Shown here in pieces: positions 9,041 to 18,670 of a stretch of 64,000 nucleotides of DNA. The notes beneath the pieces were generated by a model. The model was given only the letters and a program-made list of their open reading frames with translations. It made no database searches and was not told the DNA's origin. How positions within the stretch are numbered: the first letter of the stretch is position 1; every line of letters starts with the position of its first letter. The DNA is from Streptomyces sp. NRRL F-5126 (GTDB taxonomy: Bacteria > Actinomycetota > Actinomycetes > Streptomycetales > Streptomycetaceae). The stretch is from assembly GCF_000721265.1 (NCBI RefSeq), contig NZ_JOFZ01000012.1, positions 186,001 through 250,000 on the forward strand. Reading direction: 5' to 3'. The translations under genes were made by a program, and so were the position numbers.

Positions 9041-9796
9041 TCAGCGAACCGGGTGGCCCGCCCCGTGCAGGGCCTCCTTGACCTGGCCGATGCGCAGGTC
9101 GCCGAAGTGGAAGACCGACGCCGCGAGGACCGCGTCCGCGCCCGCGGCGACCGCGGGGGCGAAGTCGCCGAGCGCGCCCGCGCCGCCCGACGCGATGACG
9201 GGGATCGAGACGCGTGCGCGCACGGCCGCGATCATCTCCGTGTCGTAGCCGTCCTTCGTGCCGTCCGCGTCCATCGAGTTGAGCAGGATCTCCCCCGCGC
9301 CGAGTGCGGCGGCGCGCTCCGCCCACTCGACCGCGTCGATGCCGGAGCCGCGGCGGCCGCCGTGCGTCGTCACCTCGAAGGCGCCGGACGGCGTGCGGCG
9401 CGCGTCGACGGACAGGACGAGGACCTGGCGGCCGAACCGCTCGGCGATCTCGCGGATCAGTTCGGGGCGGGCGATGGCCGCCGTGTTGACGCCGACCTTG
9501 TCCGCGCCGGCGCGCAGCAGCCGGTCCACGTCGTCCGGGGTGCGGACGCCGCCGCCGACCGTGAGTGGGATGAAGACCTGCTCGGCGGTGCGCCGCACGA
9601 CGTCGTAGGTCGTCTCCCGGTCGCCCGATGAGGCGGTGATGTCGAGGAACGTCAGCTCGTCGGCGCCCTCCGCGTCGTACAGCTTCGCCATCTCGACGGG
9701 GTCGCCCGCGTCGCGCAGGTTCTGGAAGTTGACGCCCTTGACGACCCGGCCCGCGTCCACGTCGAGGCAGGGGATCACGCGTACCGCGACGCTCAC
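9041..9796 (-). CDS. hisF: Imidazole glycerol phosphate synthase cyclase subunit
   Basis: HisF takes ammonia from HisH and closes PRFAR to imidazole glycerol phosphate plus AICAR. The 251-aa TIM barrel has the catalytic Asp in [15 protein letters not shown], the second Asp in LDITAS, the phosphate motifs GGGVRT and ASGGAG, and NTAAI. The GTG start overlaps the upstream RidA-like gene in a GTGA junction. It is the last gene of the his operon. Confidence 0.97.
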   Translation of the reverse strand: MSVAVRVIPCLDVDAGRVVKGVNFQNLRDAGDPVEMAKLYDAEGADELTFLDITASSGDRETTYDVVRRTAEQVFIPLTVGGGVRTPDDVDRLLRAGADKVGVNTAAIARPELIREIAERFGRQVLVLSVDARRTPSGAFEVTTHGGRRGSGIDAVEWAERAAALGAGEILLNSMDADGTKDGYDTEMIAAVRARVSIPVIASGGAGALGDFAPAVAAGADAVLAASVFHFGDLRIGQVKEALHGAGHPVR

Positions 9797-10218
9797 CGCG
9801 CGGCTCCCGCGGGGGCGCGGTACGCCTCGACCTCGACCTCGACGACGAGGCTCGGGTCGACGAACCCGGCGACGACGATCATCGAGGAGGCGGGCCGCAC
9901 CCCGTGGAACAGCTCGCGGTGCGCGCGGCCCACGTCGTCCGCGTCACGCGAGTGGGTGATGTACATGCGGGTGCGCACGACGTCGGCCGTGTCGAGGTCG
10001 AGTTCGCGCAGGGCGCTGATCGCGACGCCGAACGCCGCCTTGGTCTGCTCGTAGGGGCTGCTGTCCACGATGCGGCCGTCCACCACGGACGTGCACCCGG
10101 CGACGAGCACGAGCCCGTTGGGGAGCTGGACGGCGCGGGAGTAGCCGTAGGCGTCCTCCCAGGGGCCGTCCGTGGACAGCCTTCTCGTGCCGCCGGCCGT
10201 TTCGGAGATCTCCGTCAT
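9793..10218 (-). CDS. RidA-family protein in the his operon
   Basis: The 141-aa product has the RidA/YjgF fold signatures: [18 protein letters not shown], a YEQTKAAFG helix and the [12 protein letters not shown] end. Classical RidA hydrolyses reactive enamine/imine intermediates using an Arg in an ARS motif. Here the aligned segment reads RPASSM, so the Arg appears to be Ser, as in Rid subfamilies thought not to be deaminases. The gene overlaps both hisF and priA by four bases, so it is made with the His enzymes. Its role there is unknown. Confidence 0.85.
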   Translation of the reverse strand: MTEISETAGGTRRLSTDGPWEDAYGYSRAVQLPNGLVLVAGCTSVVDGRIVDSSPYEQTKAAFGVAISALRELDLDTADVVRTRMYITHSRDADDVGRAHRELFHGVRPASSMIVVAGFVDPSLVVEVEVEAYRAPAGAAR

Positions 10219-10964
10219 CGGTTCACCACCGCTAGCGCCTCCTGGAGCGTGAATGCCTTCGCGTAGAGGGCCTTCCCGACGATGGCGCCTTCGACGCCCT
10301 CCGGGACGAGTTCGCCGATCGCGCGCAGGTCGTCGAGCGAGGAGACGCCGCCCGACGCGACGACCGGCCTGTCCGTGGCGGCGCAGACGTTCTTGAGGAG
10401 ATCCAGGTTGGGGCCCTTCAGCGTGCCGTCCTTGGCGATGTCGGTGACGACGTAGCGTGCGCAGCCCTCCGAGTCGAGGCGCGCCAGCGTCTCGTAGAGG
10501 TCGCCGCCGTCGCGCGTCCAGCCGCGCCCGCGCAGGGTCGTGCCGCGTACGTCGAGTCCGACGGCGACGCGGTCGCCGTGCCGTGCGATGACGTCCGCGA
10601 CCCACTCGGGGTTCTCCAGCGCGGCGGTGCCGAGGTTGACGCGCGTGCAGCCGGTGGCGAGCGCGGCGGCGAGGGTGTCGTCGTCGCGGATGCCGCCTGA
10701 CAGCTCGACCTTGATGTCCATGGTGGCGGTGACCTCGCCGAGCAGGGCCCGGTTGTCGCCGGTGCCGAACGCGGCGTCGAGGTCGACGAGGTGCAGCCAC
10801 TCGGCGCCCGCCGCCTGCCAGGCGAGCGCGGCCTGCAGCGGGGAGCCGTACGAGGTCTCGGTGCCCGACTCGCCGTGCACGAGGCGCACGGCCTGTCCGT
10901 CGCGTACATCCACGGCGGGCAGGAGCTCCAGCGGGGAGGGGAGCGGGGCGGAGGAGGGCGGCAT
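10215..10964 (-). CDS. priA: Bifunctional phosphoribosyl isomerase A (HisA/TrpF)
   Basis: PriA isomerises both ProFAR (His pathway) and phosphoribosyl anthranilate (Trp pathway). The 249-aa barrel has [16 protein letters not shown] (catalytic Asp), [21 protein letters not shown], the second Asp in [10 protein letters not shown] and ASGGVSS. The Arg and Trp of the RGWTRDG loop match the flexible loop known for dual-substrate PriA. No trpF is seen among the trp genes of the window, consistent with bifunctionality. The ATG at 10964 overlaps the hisH stop by one base. Confidence 0.94.
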   Translation of the reverse strand: MPPSSAPLPSPLELLPAVDVRDGQAVRLVHGESGTETSYGSPLQAALAWQAAGAEWLHLVDLDAAFGTGDNRALLGEVTATMDIKVELSGGIRDDDTLAAALATGCTRVNLGTAALENPEWVADVIARHGDRVAVGLDVRGTTLRGRGWTRDGGDLYETLARLDSEGCARYVVTDIAKDGTLKGPNLDLLKNVCAATDRPVVASGGVSSLDDLRAIGELVPEGVEGAIVGKALYAKAFTLQEALAVVNR

Positions 10965-11599
10965 CAGAGGGTTCCGATCCAGTTGGTGAGCAGCTGGGCT
11001 CCGGCGTCGCCGGACTTCTCGGGGTGGAACTGGGTGGCCCACAGGGCGCCGTTCTCGACGGCGGCGACGAACGGCTCGCCGTGCGTGGCCCACGTGACCT
11101 TCGGGGGCCTGATGCGGGGGTTGGTCACTTCGAGGCGCCAGTGGCGGACGGCGTAGGAGTGGACGAAGTAGAAGCGTGCATCCGCGTCGAGCCCGGCGAA
11201 CAGCTCGCTGTCGGCGGGCGCGCGTACGGTGTTCCACCCCATGTGCGGGACGACATCGGCCTTGAGCGGCTCGACCGTGCCGGGCCATTCGTCGAGGCCC
11301 TCGGCGCTGACGCCGTGCTCGATGCCGCGCTCGAAGAGGATCTGCATGCCGACGCAGATGCCGAGCACCGGGCGGCCGCCCGCGAGCCTGCGGCCGACGA
11401 TCCAGTTGCCGCGTGCCGCGTTCAGCCCGGCCATGCAGGCGGAGAACGCGCCGACGCCCGGCACGAGCAGCCCGTCGGCGTTCATGGCGCGGTCGAAGTC
11501 GCGGGTGATCTCGACGTCGGCCCCGGCGCGCGCGACGGCGCGCTCGGCGGAGCGCACGTTGCCGAACCCGTAGTCGAAGACCACGACGTTCTTGGTCAT
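10964..11599 (-). CDS. hisH: Imidazole glycerol phosphate synthase glutaminase subunit
   Basis: HisH is the class I glutamine amidotransferase that supplies ammonia to HisF. The product (211 aa from ATG 11599) has the oxyanion PGVGAF segment, the nucleophile Cys at about 82 in LGICVGMQ and the His/Glu pair in [12 protein letters not shown] six bases upstream is possible, but AAGGG is spaced eight bases from the ATG and only two from the GTG, favouring the ATG. That ATG overlaps the TGA of the upstream 55-aa ORF. Confidence 0.96.
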   Translation of the reverse strand: MTKNVVVFDYGFGNVRSAERAVARAGADVEITRDFDRAMNADGLLVPGVGAFSACMAGLNAARGNWIVGRRLAGGRPVLGICVGMQILFERGIEHGVSAEGLDEWPGTVEPLKADVVPHMGWNTVRAPADSELFAGLDADARFYFVHSYAVRHWRLEVTNPRIRPPKVTWATHGEPFVAAVENGALWATQFHPEKSGDAGAQLLTNWIGTL

Positions 11600-11763
11600 G
11601 TCCACAGCCCTTGGATGCGCAGTATCCCGGCGGCCAGGCAGAACGCGGAGGAGATTGCGAGCAGCACGATCACGCCGAGGGGCAGCTTCTGCTTCGCGAA
11701 GGAGTAGACGCCGCCGGCGAGGAAGAGCCCCACGACGATCAGGAGGGTGTTGAGGCCGGTCAT
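11596..11763 (-). CDS. 55-aa two-helix membrane microprotein in the his operon
   Basis: Between hisB and hisH an ATG at 11763, one base beyond the hisB TGA, opens a 55-codon frame whose TGA overlaps the hisH ATG (ATGA). The product begins [18 protein letters not shown], has a short basic loop (FAKQKLPLG), a second hydrophobic helix ([18 protein letters not shown]) and ends IQGLWT. The exact fit between two coupled genes, with no wasted bases, argues for a real gene. I do not recognise its function; a membrane anchor or regulator for the His enzymes is conceivable. Confidence 0.75.
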   Translation of the reverse strand: MTGLNTLLIVVGLFLAGGVYSFAKQKLPLGVIVLLAISSAFCLAAGILRIQGLWT

Positions 11764-11764
11764 C

Positions 11765-12358
11765 TCAGAGGGCGCCCTTCGTGGAGGGGAGGATCCCCAC
11801 CGCGCGCGGATCGCGCTCGGACGCGTACCGCAGCGCTCTGGCGAGCGCCTTGAACTGGCACTCCACGATGTGGTGCGCGTTGCGCCCGTAGGGCACGTGG
11901 ACGTGCAGCGCGACGCGTGCCTGTGCGACGAACGACTCCAGGACGTGGCGCGTCATGGTGGTGTCGTACGAGCCGATCATCGGCGCCATGTTCTCGGGCT
12001 CGGTGTGCACGAGGTAGGGGCGTCCCGACAGGTCCACCGTCACCTGCGCGAGCGACTCGTCGAGCGGGACGGTGCAGTTGCCGAAGCGGTAGACGCCCAC
12101 CTTGTCGCCGAGCGCCTGGCGGAACGCGGCGCCGAGCGCGAGCGCGGTGTCCTCGATGGTGTGGTGGGAGTCGATGTGCAGGTCGCCCTCGGTCTTGACC
12201 GTGAGGTCGAACAGGCCGTGCCTGCCGAGCTGGTCGAGCATGTGGTCGAAGAAGCCGACTCCGGTGGCCACCTCGACGCGCCCGGTGCCGTCGAGGTCGA
12301 TCTCCACGACGACGGACGTCTCCTTCGTACTGCGTTCGACCCGTCCGATGCGGCTCAT
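11765..12358 (-). CDS. hisB: Imidazoleglycerol-phosphate dehydratase
   Basis: HisB dehydrates imidazole glycerol phosphate to imidazole acetol phosphate. The 197-aa product is the monofunctional form, with the two Mn-binding repeats visible as [14 protein letters not shown] and [16 protein letters not shown], plus the [13 protein letters not shown] strand. The ATG at 12358 overlaps the hisC stop in an ATGA junction. Phosphatase activity (HisN) must come from elsewhere. Confidence 0.97.
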   Translation of the reverse strand: MSRIGRVERSTKETSVVVEIDLDGTGRVEVATGVGFFDHMLDQLGRHGLFDLTVKTEGDLHIDSHHTIEDTALALGAAFRQALGDKVGVYRFGNCTVPLDESLAQVTVDLSGRPYLVHTEPENMAPMIGSYDTTMTRHVLESFVAQARVALHVHVPYGRNAHHIVECQFKALARALRYASERDPRAVGILPSTKGAL

Positions 12359-13494
12359 GCGCCCTGCTCCTTCTTGAGATCGCGTACCGCGTCGAGGAAC
12401 GCGTCGTTCTCCGCGGGGGTTCCCGCCGTGACCCGCAGCCTGCCCGGCACGCCGTTGTTCCGGACGATGACGCCGCGGTCGAGGATGTGCTGCCACGCGG
12501 CCTGCGCGTCCTCGAAGAGGCCGAACTGCACGAAGTTCGCGTCGGAGTCCGTGACCTCGAATCCGAGTGCCCGCAATTCCTCGACCAGGCGGTCACGCTC
12601 GGTCTTCAGCTGCTCGACGTACCCGAGCAGGGTATCGGTGTGCTCCAGGGCCGCGAGCGCGGTGGCCTGCGTGACGGCGGAGAGGTGGTACGGCAGGCGC
12701 ACGAGCTGCACGGCGTCCACCACGGCGGGGTCGGCCGCGAGGTAGCCGAGGCGCAGCCCGGCCGCGCCGAACGCCTTGGACATGGTGCGCGAGACGACGA
12801 GGTTCGGCCGGCCTTCGAGCAGCGGCAGCAGCGACGGGCGGTGGCTGAACTCCGTGTACGCCTCGTCCACCACGAACAGCGAGGGGCGGGCGCGCTGCGC
12901 CGCGTCGTACAGCGCGATGACGGTCTCCGCGTCGACGGCGGACCCCGTGGGGTTGTTGGGGGTGGTGACGAACACGACGTGCGGCCGGTGCGCGGTGATC
13001 GCGTCGACGGCCGCGTCGAGGTCGATGGTGAAGTCCTCGTGGCGCGGCCCCGAGATCCAGCCGGTGCTCGTGCCGCGCGCGATGAGGCTGTGCATCGAGT
13101 AGGACGGCTCGAAGCCGATGGCGGTGCGGCCGGGGCCGCCGAAGGCCTGGAGGAGTTGCTGGAGCACCTCGTTGGAGCCGTTCGCCGCCCAGACGTTCGC
13201 CGCGGTCAGCGGGTGGTGCCCGGTGCGCGTGAGGTAGGCGGCGAGCGCGGTGCGCAGCTCGACGGCGTCGCGGTCGGGGTAGCGGTTGAGGCCGCGTGCG
13301 GCCTCGCGCACGCGCTGCACGATGCGCTCGACGAGGGGTTCGGGCAGCGGGTAGGGGTTCTCGTTGACGTTGAGCTGGACGGGTACGTCGGGGTGCGGGG
13401 CGCCGTACGGCGACTGGCCGCGCAGCTCGTCGCGCAGCGGCAGGTCGCCCATGCGTACGGGGCCCGCGGCGGGGCCCGCTTCTCGTGCGGTCAC
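12355..13494 (-). CDS. hisC: Histidinol-phosphate aminotransferase
   Basis: This class I/II PLP aminotransferase makes histidinol phosphate. Family motifs include [45 protein letters not shown] and the PLP lysine in [17 protein letters not shown]. The start chosen is GTG 13494 (VTAREAGP, 379 aa), which overlaps the hisD stop in a GTGA junction like its neighbours; GTG 13512 would add six residues. Confidence 0.96.
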   Translation of the reverse strand: MTAREAGPAAGPVRMGDLPLRDELRGQSPYGAPHPDVPVQLNVNENPYPLPEPLVERIVQRVREAARGLNRYPDRDAVELRTALAAYLTRTGHHPLTAANVWAANGSNEVLQQLLQAFGGPGRTAIGFEPSYSMHSLIARGTSTGWISGPRHEDFTIDLDAAVDAITAHRPHVVFVTTPNNPTGSAVDAETVIALYDAAQRARPSLFVVDEAYTEFSHRPSLLPLLEGRPNLVVSRTMSKAFGAAGLRLGYLAADPAVVDAVQLVRLPYHLSAVTQATALAALEHTDTLLGYVEQLKTERDRLVEELRALGFEVTDSDANFVQFGLFEDAQAAWQHILDRGVIVRNNGVPGRLRVTAGTPAENDAFLDAVRDLKKEQGA

Positions 13495-14822
13495 TTCTGC
13501 GGCACCTTCCACCCGAACCTGGCCTTGAGCGCTGCGCCGTGCGCGGGCAGGTCCTCCGCCTCCGCGAGCGTCACCACATGGTGGGCGACCTCCGCGAGGG
13601 CGTCGCGCGTGTAGTCCACGACGTGGATGCCGCGCAGGAAGGACTGGACGGAGAGGCCCGACGAGTGGCAGGCGCAGCCCCCGGTCGGCAGGACGTGGTT
13701 GGAGCCTGCCGCGTAGTCGCCGAGGGAGACCGGCGCGTACGGGCCGACGAAGATCGCGCCCGCGTTGCGCACGCGCGCGGCGACGGCCGCGGCGTCGGCG
13801 GTCTGGATCTCCAGGTGCTCGGCGGCGTAGGTGTCGACCACGCGCACGCCGTCGTCGAGGGAGGCCACGAGGACGATCGCCGACTGGCGGCCCGCCAGGG
13901 CGGGCCTGATCCGCTCCTCGGCGTGCTTGCTGGCGTCGACCTGCGGCGCGAGTTCGCGCTCCACGGCGTCGGCGAGCTCGGCGGAGTCGGTGACGAGGAC
14001 GGCCGCGGCCATCGGGTCGTGCTCGGCCTGGCTGATCAGGTCGGCCGCGACGTGCACCGGGTCGGCGGCGGCGTCGGCGAGCACGGCGATCTCGGTGGGG
14101 CCCGCCTCCGCGTCGATGCCGATGACACCCTTCAGCAGCCGCTTGGCGGCGGCCACGTAGATGTTGCCGGGGCCCGTGACGAGGTCGACGGAGCGGCAGC
14201 CGTCAGGACCTGGGACGCCGTAGGCGAACATGGCGACGGCCTGGGCGCCGCCTGCCGCGTACACCTCGTCCACGCCGAGCAGCGCGCAGGCGGCGAGGAT
14301 GGTCGGGTGCGGCAGGCCGCCGAACGCGGCCTGCGCGGGCGAGGCCACGGCGATGCCGTCGACGCCGGCCTCCTGCGCCGGGACGACGTTCATCACGACG
14401 GACGACGGGTACACCGAGAGGCCGCCGGGCACGTAGAGGCCGACGCGCCCGACGGGCACCCACTTCTCGGTGACGGTGCCGCCGGGTACGACCTGGGTGG
14501 TGGTGTCGGTGCGCCGCTGGTCGCGGTGGACGAGCCTGGCGCGGCGGATCGACTCCTCGAGGGCTGCGCGCACCGCCGGGTCGAGTTCGTCGAGCGCGCG
14601 GTGCAGCGCCTCGGCGGGCACCCGCAGGGACGCGGGCCTGCCGTCGCCGAACTTCTCGCCCCACGAAAGGACCGCCTCGGCACCGCGATGGCGTACGTCC
14701 TCGCAGATGGGCCGCACCTTCTCCAGGGCGGCTTCCACGTCGAACTCGGCTCGGGGCAGCAGGGCACGCAGGGCTCCGCCCTCGGGGAGGGTGTCACCGC
14801 GCAGGTCGATTCGTGAGATCAC
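13491..14822 (-). CDS. hisD: Histidinol dehydrogenase
   Basis: HisD oxidises histidinol to histidine in two NAD-dependent steps. The 443-aa product has [41 protein letters not shown], the catalytic/zinc segments [15 protein letters not shown] and [15 protein letters not shown]. It is the first gene of the minus-strand his operon and starts with GTG 14822. The 250-bp region upstream, shared with a divergent gene, should hold the operon promoter; I found no convincing -35/-10 pair there. Confidence 0.97.
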   Translation of the reverse strand: MISRIDLRGDTLPEGGALRALLPRAEFDVEAALEKVRPICEDVRHRGAEAVLSWGEKFGDGRPASLRVPAEALHRALDELDPAVRAALEESIRRARLVHRDQRRTDTTTQVVPGGTVTEKWVPVGRVGLYVPGGLSVYPSSVVMNVVPAQEAGVDGIAVASPAQAAFGGLPHPTILAACALLGVDEVYAAGGAQAVAMFAYGVPGPDGCRSVDLVTGPGNIYVAAAKRLLKGVIGIDAEAGPTEIAVLADAAADPVHVAADLISQAEHDPMAAAVLVTDSAELADAVERELAPQVDASKHAEERIRPALAGRQSAIVLVASLDDGVRVVDTYAAEHLEIQTADAAAVAARVRNAGAIFVGPYAPVSLGDYAAGSNHVLPTGGCACHSSGLSVQSFLRGIHVVDYTRDALAEVAHHVVTLAEAEDLPAHGAALKARFGWKVPQK

Positions 14823-15071
14823 GGGTCCAATTCTCGCAGACCGGAACGGGCGGCCGGTCGCCCGTATCAATGGGTGATATGGGACGCGCGCGCGGTGAAG
14901 GACCGGGCCGGCGGCCGCCTTCGCGGCGGGTGCCGGCGACGCACAGTGAGCGCCGGTCACGCTTTCTTTGCCGCCTCTTGACGCGGGCCCGTACAACCCT
15001 CGTACAACTCCCCGTCCCGGTGCGAAAACTTCACAGTCACCCCCTGGCGCGTCCGCGACCTGCGGTTTTGA

Positions 15072-16094
15072 ATGGTCTGCACCATGTCTCTGCTTCGCGC
15101 TCTGATCAGCACCGCGCGTATGGTCAGGCACATTCCGCGGCTCGCGGCCGGGCTGCCGCCCGACGACGACGTCCTCCTCGACGCCCCGGACGAGCGGCTC
15201 GCGCCCGCGCTCGTCTCGGCGGCACTCGGCGAGTACGAGGACGCCGCCAAGCTCCTCGCGACCACCCGCGAGGGCGCCGAGTGGGAGAGCCGCGACCGCT
15301 ACGTGATGAGGCTCGCCGCCTTCGCGCACCGCCGGGACGGCTGGCTCACCGACTGGCTGCGCGCCGCGCCGCGCGATCCCGACGCGCTCGTCGTGAAGGC
15401 CGAACTCGCCGTGCGCAGAGGGTGGGAGTCGCCCGCGCGCTCCGAGCGGCTGCGGGACGCGGGGCCGCTGGTCGACGCCGCCGCCGAAGGCGACCCGCGC
15501 GACCCGGTGCCGTGGCGGATCGCGCTGGACCACGCGCGCGGCACGCACGCCACGCACAAGGCCTTCGAGACCCTGTGGGCACAGGCGGTGCGGCGCAGCC
15601 CGCACCACTACGGCTGCCATGTCGCCGCGCTGCTCTACCTGTCGGCGCAGTGGTACGGCTCGCACCGCGAGTGCCTGGACTTCGCCGAGGACGCCGCCCG
15701 CGACGCGCTGCCCGGGTCCCTCGTCAGGACGCTGCCCGTGCGCGCCGCCTTCCAGCAGCTGCTCGACCGGGCGCCGTCGCCGGTCCAGGGGGAAGCGGCC
15801 GACCGGGCCGCGGACCTCGCGATCGGGGTGTCGGCGCGGTACGCGGCGGGCGACCCGTGGCCCGCCGAGGTGCGCAACCTCCTCGCGTACGTCCTCGTGC
15901 GGCGGGGCAGGTGGGCGGACGCGCTGGAGCAGTTCAGGCTGATCGGGCCGTGCGCGACCTCGTTCCCGTGGTCGCGCGTCAGCGGCGATCCGCTGCGCGA
16001 GTTCCTGGAGACGAGGGACGAAGTCCGCTTCCAGGTGGCCTCTGGCACGCCTTTGTACCGCAGACCTGGCCGGTGCGGGGCCCGGGACCATTAG
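15072..16094 (+). CDS. Conserved uncharacterised soluble protein
   Basis: The 340-aa product (or 336 aa from the second ATG at 15084) is rich in Ala, Arg, Leu and Asp and looks all-helical. Segments such as [39 protein letters not shown] and [19 protein letters not shown] resemble tetratricopeptide-like helical pairs. No catalytic motif, signal peptide or membrane segment is seen. It is divergent from hisD and 11 bp upstream of a LON-domain gene. Function unknown. Confidence 0.8.
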   Translation: MVCTMSLLRALISTARMVRHIPRLAAGLPPDDDVLLDAPDERLAPALVSAALGEYEDAAKLLATTREGAEWESRDRYVMRLAAFAHRRDGWLTDWLRAAPRDPDALVVKAELAVRRGWESPARSERLRDAGPLVDAAAEGDPRDPVPWRIALDHARGTHATHKAFETLWAQAVRRSPHHYGCHVAALLYLSAQWYGSHRECLDFAEDAARDALPGSLVRTLPVRAAFQQLLDRAPSPVQGEAADRAADLAIGVSARYAAGDPWPAEVRNLLAYVLVRRGRWADALEQFRLIGPCATSFPWSRVSGDPLREFLETRDEVRFQVASGTPLYRRPGRCGARDH

Positions 16095-16097
16095 GCT
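16092..16097 (+). promoter_or_regulatory. Possible -10 box for a leaderless LON-domain transcript
   Basis: TAGGCT ends eight bases before the GTG at 16106 and there is no ribosome site. The spacing is close to that of leaderless genes in actinomycetes. The motif lies just after the previous stop codon. Confidence 0.35.
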
Positions 16098-16105
16098 TGA
16101 CGGTC

Positions 16106-16846
16106 GTGACCACGGCAAGCCTCCCCCTGTTCCCACTGAACGCGGTGCTCTTCCCCGGCCTCGTGCTGCCGCTCAACGTGTTCGAGGAGCGTTACCGCGC
16201 GATGATGCGGGAGCTGCTCAAGAACGACGACCCCGACGCACGGCGCTTCGTCGTCGTGGCGATCCGCGACGGGCACGAGGTCGCGGTGACCGCGCCCGGC
16301 ATGCCCGACCCGACGTCCGTGCCGGAGCGCGGACCCTCCGCGGGGTTCGGCGAAGCCCCGCTCGACTCCTTCCACCAGGTGGGCTGCGTCGCGGACGCGG
16401 CGACGATCAGGGAGCGCCCCGACGGGAGCTTCGAGGTGGTCGCGACGGGCACGACGCGCGTGAAGCTGCTGTCCGTCGACGCCTCGGGGCCGTACCTCAC
16501 GGCAAGCGTCGAGGAGCTGCCCGAGGAGGGCGGGGAGGGCGCGGAGGCGCTCGCCGAGGGCGTGCTGCGGGCGTTTCGCACCTACCAGCAGCGGCTGGCC
16601 GGCGCGAGCGAGCGGTCGCTGCCCGACAACGAGGACCTGCCGGGCGAGCCGCCCGTCGTGTCGTACCTCGTCGCCGCGGCGGCGATGCTCGACGTGCCGG
16701 CCAAGCAGCAGCTCCTTGAGGCGACGGACACCGCGTCACGGCTGCGGCAGGAACTCAAGCTGCTGCGTGCGGAGACGGCCGTGATCAGGAAGCTGCCGTC
16801 GCTGCCCGCGACGGACCTGACGACGGCCCCGACGAACCTGAACTGA
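16106..16846 (+). CDS. LON-substrate-binding-domain protein
   Basis: The 246-aa product consists of a Lon N-terminal (LON) domain alone, starting [29 protein letters not shown], with no AAA or protease domain. Stand-alone LON proteins are common in actinobacteria; they probably bind unfolded or specific proteins, but no function is settled. The C-terminal third is helical ([26 protein letters not shown]). The GTG start lies just after a TAGGCT box without a ribosome site. ybaK follows after 21 bp. Confidence 0.9.
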   Translation: MTTASLPLFPLNAVLFPGLVLPLNVFEERYRAMMRELLKNDDPDARRFVVVAIRDGHEVAVTAPGMPDPTSVPERGPSAGFGEAPLDSFHQVGCVADAATIRERPDGSFEVVATGTTRVKLLSVDASGPYLTASVEELPEEGGEGAEALAEGVLRAFRTYQQRLAGASERSLPDNEDLPGEPPVVSYLVAAAAMLDVPAKQQLLEATDTASRLRQELKLLRAETAVIRKLPSLPATDLTTAPTNLN

Positions 16847-16867
16847 CGGAGACCGGCGGACCGGCTG

Positions 16868-17365
16868 ATGGCGAAGAAGCAGCGGAAGACAGCGGGCGGC
16901 ACGCCCGCGACGACGGCGCTCACGGCGGCGGGTGCGCCGTACACCCTGCACGCGTACGAGCACGACCCGGCGGCCCCGAGCTACGGCGAGGAGGCGGCGC
17001 AGGCGCTCGGCGTGGAGCCGGGGCGGGTCTTCAAGACGCTGGTGGCGGAGGTGGACGGGCAGCTCACGGTCGCGGTGGTGCCGGTGACGGGGCAGCTCGA
17101 CCTGAAGGCGCTGGCGTCGGCGTTGGGCGGCAAGCGCGCGGTGATGGCCGACCCGGCGGCGGCGGAGCGCACGACGGGCTACGTCAGGGGCGGCATCTCC
17201 CCGCTGGGCCAGCGCCGCGCCCTGCGCACGGTGCTGGACGCCTCGTCGTCACCGCACGCCACGATCTACGTCTCGGCGGGCCGCAGGGGCCTGGAGGTCG
17301 AGCTGGCGCCCGGGGTCCTGACGAAGCTCACCTCGGCGACGGTGGCCCCGCTCGCCCGGCCGTAG
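16868..17365 (+). CDS. ybaK: YbaK/EbsC-family Cys-tRNA(Pro) deacylase
   Basis: YbaK hydrolyses Cys mischarged on tRNA-Pro. The 165-aa product shows the family pattern: TLHAYEHDP, YGEEAAQALGVEPGRVFKTLV with the key Lys, LDLKALASALGGKRAVMAD, TGYVRGGISPLG and a final GLEVELAP. Its length is normal. It ends the plus-strand group that begins at 15072 and is followed by a 580-bp non-coding stretch with tandem repeats. Confidence 0.93.
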   Translation: MAKKQRKTAGGTPATTALTAAGAPYTLHAYEHDPAAPSYGEEAAQALGVEPGRVFKTLVAEVDGQLTVAVVPVTGQLDLKALASALGGKRAVMADPAAAERTTGYVRGGISPLGQRRALRTVLDASSSPHATIYVSAGRRGLEVELAPGVLTKLTSATVAPLARP

Positions 17366-17433
17366 GCCGGGGTCCCGGGGCCGGTCGCCCCGGCGCCCAC
17401 CTGCGCGGGCCCTGCGGACGGCGGCCCGGCCCC

Positions 17434-17761
17434 GCCCGGTCACCGGGCGCGGGACCAGAACACCGATCACGGAGGCGGCGCACCCCCTGGGCGCAGGCCA
17501 CGGCGGGCCGGCCGCGGGACGCGGAGCCCCCGCACAGGGCCAGCGGCACGCGCGCGAAGCCGGCGGGCACCGACGCCTACGCCCGAGACGCCCGGTCACC
17601 GGGCGCGGGACCAGAACACCGATCACGGAGGCGGCGCACCCCCTGGGCGCAGGCCACGGCGGGCCGGCCGCGGGACGCGGAGACCCTGCACAGGGCCAGC
17701 GGCACGCGCGCGAAGCCGGCGGGCACCGACGCCTACGCCTGAGACGCCCGGTCACCGGGCG
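17434..17761. repeat. 156-bp tandem repeat, two full copies and a partial third
   Basis: Two adjacent copies (17434-17589 and 17590-17745) differ at only a few positions, and a third starts at 17746 and diverges after about 16 bp. Each unit begins with the palindrome-like GCCCGGTCACCGGGC, a 7-bp stem around one C. It fills most of the gap between the convergent ybaK and DUF2567 genes. The unit is a multiple of three, so frames stay open on the minus strand, but the predicted peptide (Arg/Pro/Ala-rich) looks non-biological. The rest of 17366-17944 holds nothing I can support, apart from a weak 7-bp hairpin at 17366-17394. Confidence 0.9.
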
Positions 17762-17944
17762 TGGGGGCGGTGTGCCCGCTGGGCGCGGGACGCGGGGCCA
17801 CCGGCACGGCGTGCGAGGGCGGCAGACGGTGGCGCCCCCGTGTGAGAGGCGCAGCCGTCGGTCGGAGGGCCGGAACGCTGGTCCCTCGGCGCGGCGCGGG
17901 CGCGCGGCCGATGCCCGGAGTCGGCCCGGGGGCGGCTGCCCCGG

Positions 17945-18580
17945 TCAGTCCTGGGTGTCCCAGTGCGTGGGGGGTTCCGGGTCCTTCGGGGTGAAGATCG
18001 CCGTCAGCGCGAGGTGGACCACCATCGCCGCCAACGGCCAGGCCAGCAACGCGCCCTTCATGTGCAGTTCCATCGGCGCGTCGAACGTGGCGCCCTTGCC
18101 GACCTGCTTCGCGTGCGCCACGACGTCACTCGTCGGGCCGAGGACGGCGCCGAACTTCCACGCGATCAACGAGGCCGCGACCCCGCCGAGCGCCAGGCCG
18201 AACACCAGCGGCACGCCGCCCCGCCTTCGCCACACGAAGACGGCCACCGCGCTGACCACACCGAACGCCAGCGCCAGCAGCACGAACGTTCCGTCCCCGC
18301 CGATCGCCTCCTCGCCCTCGACGTCCTTGAGCAGCACGGCCGAGCTGTCCGACGTCAGGGGCACGCGCGGCGCGATCCACACCCACAGCGCGCCGAGCAG
18401 CAATCCGAACGCGGCCGTCGCGACGAGGGCGAGTCCCGCCTGCGCCAGCTCCGCACGCATGCCGGGGCCCTGCTGCGCGGGGGGCTGCTCCGGCCAGGCC
18501 TGCCCGTCCTGCGCTGAGCCCCCCGGCGGCTGCCAGGGATCAGGCGACGAGTGGTGGGGCGGTGTCAACGGTGCGTTCAC
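17945..18580 (-). CDS. DUF2567 membrane protein
   Basis: The 211-aa product has a Pro/Gln-rich cytoplasmic N-terminus, then four membrane segments (about 46-70, 100-116, 124-141 and 180-201) with an extracytoplasmic loop after the first. This matches DUF2567, a family found in actinobacteria with no known role. The GTG start is at 18580. The ABC permease gene ends 90 bp upstream on the same strand. Confidence 0.8.
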   Translation of the reverse strand: MNAPLTPPHHSSPDPWQPPGGSAQDGQAWPEQPPAQQGPGMRAELAQAGLALVATAAFGLLLGALWVWIAPRVPLTSDSSAVLLKDVEGEEAIGGDGTFVLLALAFGVVSAVAVFVWRRRGGVPLVFGLALGGVAASLIAWKFGAVLGPTSDVVAHAKQVGKGATFDAPMELHMKGALLAWPLAAMVVHLALTAIFTPKDPEPPTHWDTQD

Positions 18581-18670
18581 CGTGCCATCCTGCCAAACAT
18601 GCCTGTGCGCCGCGCCACCAGGGCGCGCGCCCCGGCGGCCGGGGGCGCGTCGTACGCGTACCGCCGGTCC

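Noticed and set aside
17249..17755. 168-codon minus-strand frame with internal repeats
   Set aside because: The 156-bp repeat keeps the frame open because 156 is a multiple of three. Arg/Pro/Ala/Cys-rich product without ribosome site or family similarity.
17434..17761. CRISPR array
   Set aside because: Units are adjacent 156-bp tandem copies without spacers of regular size, and there are no cas genes.
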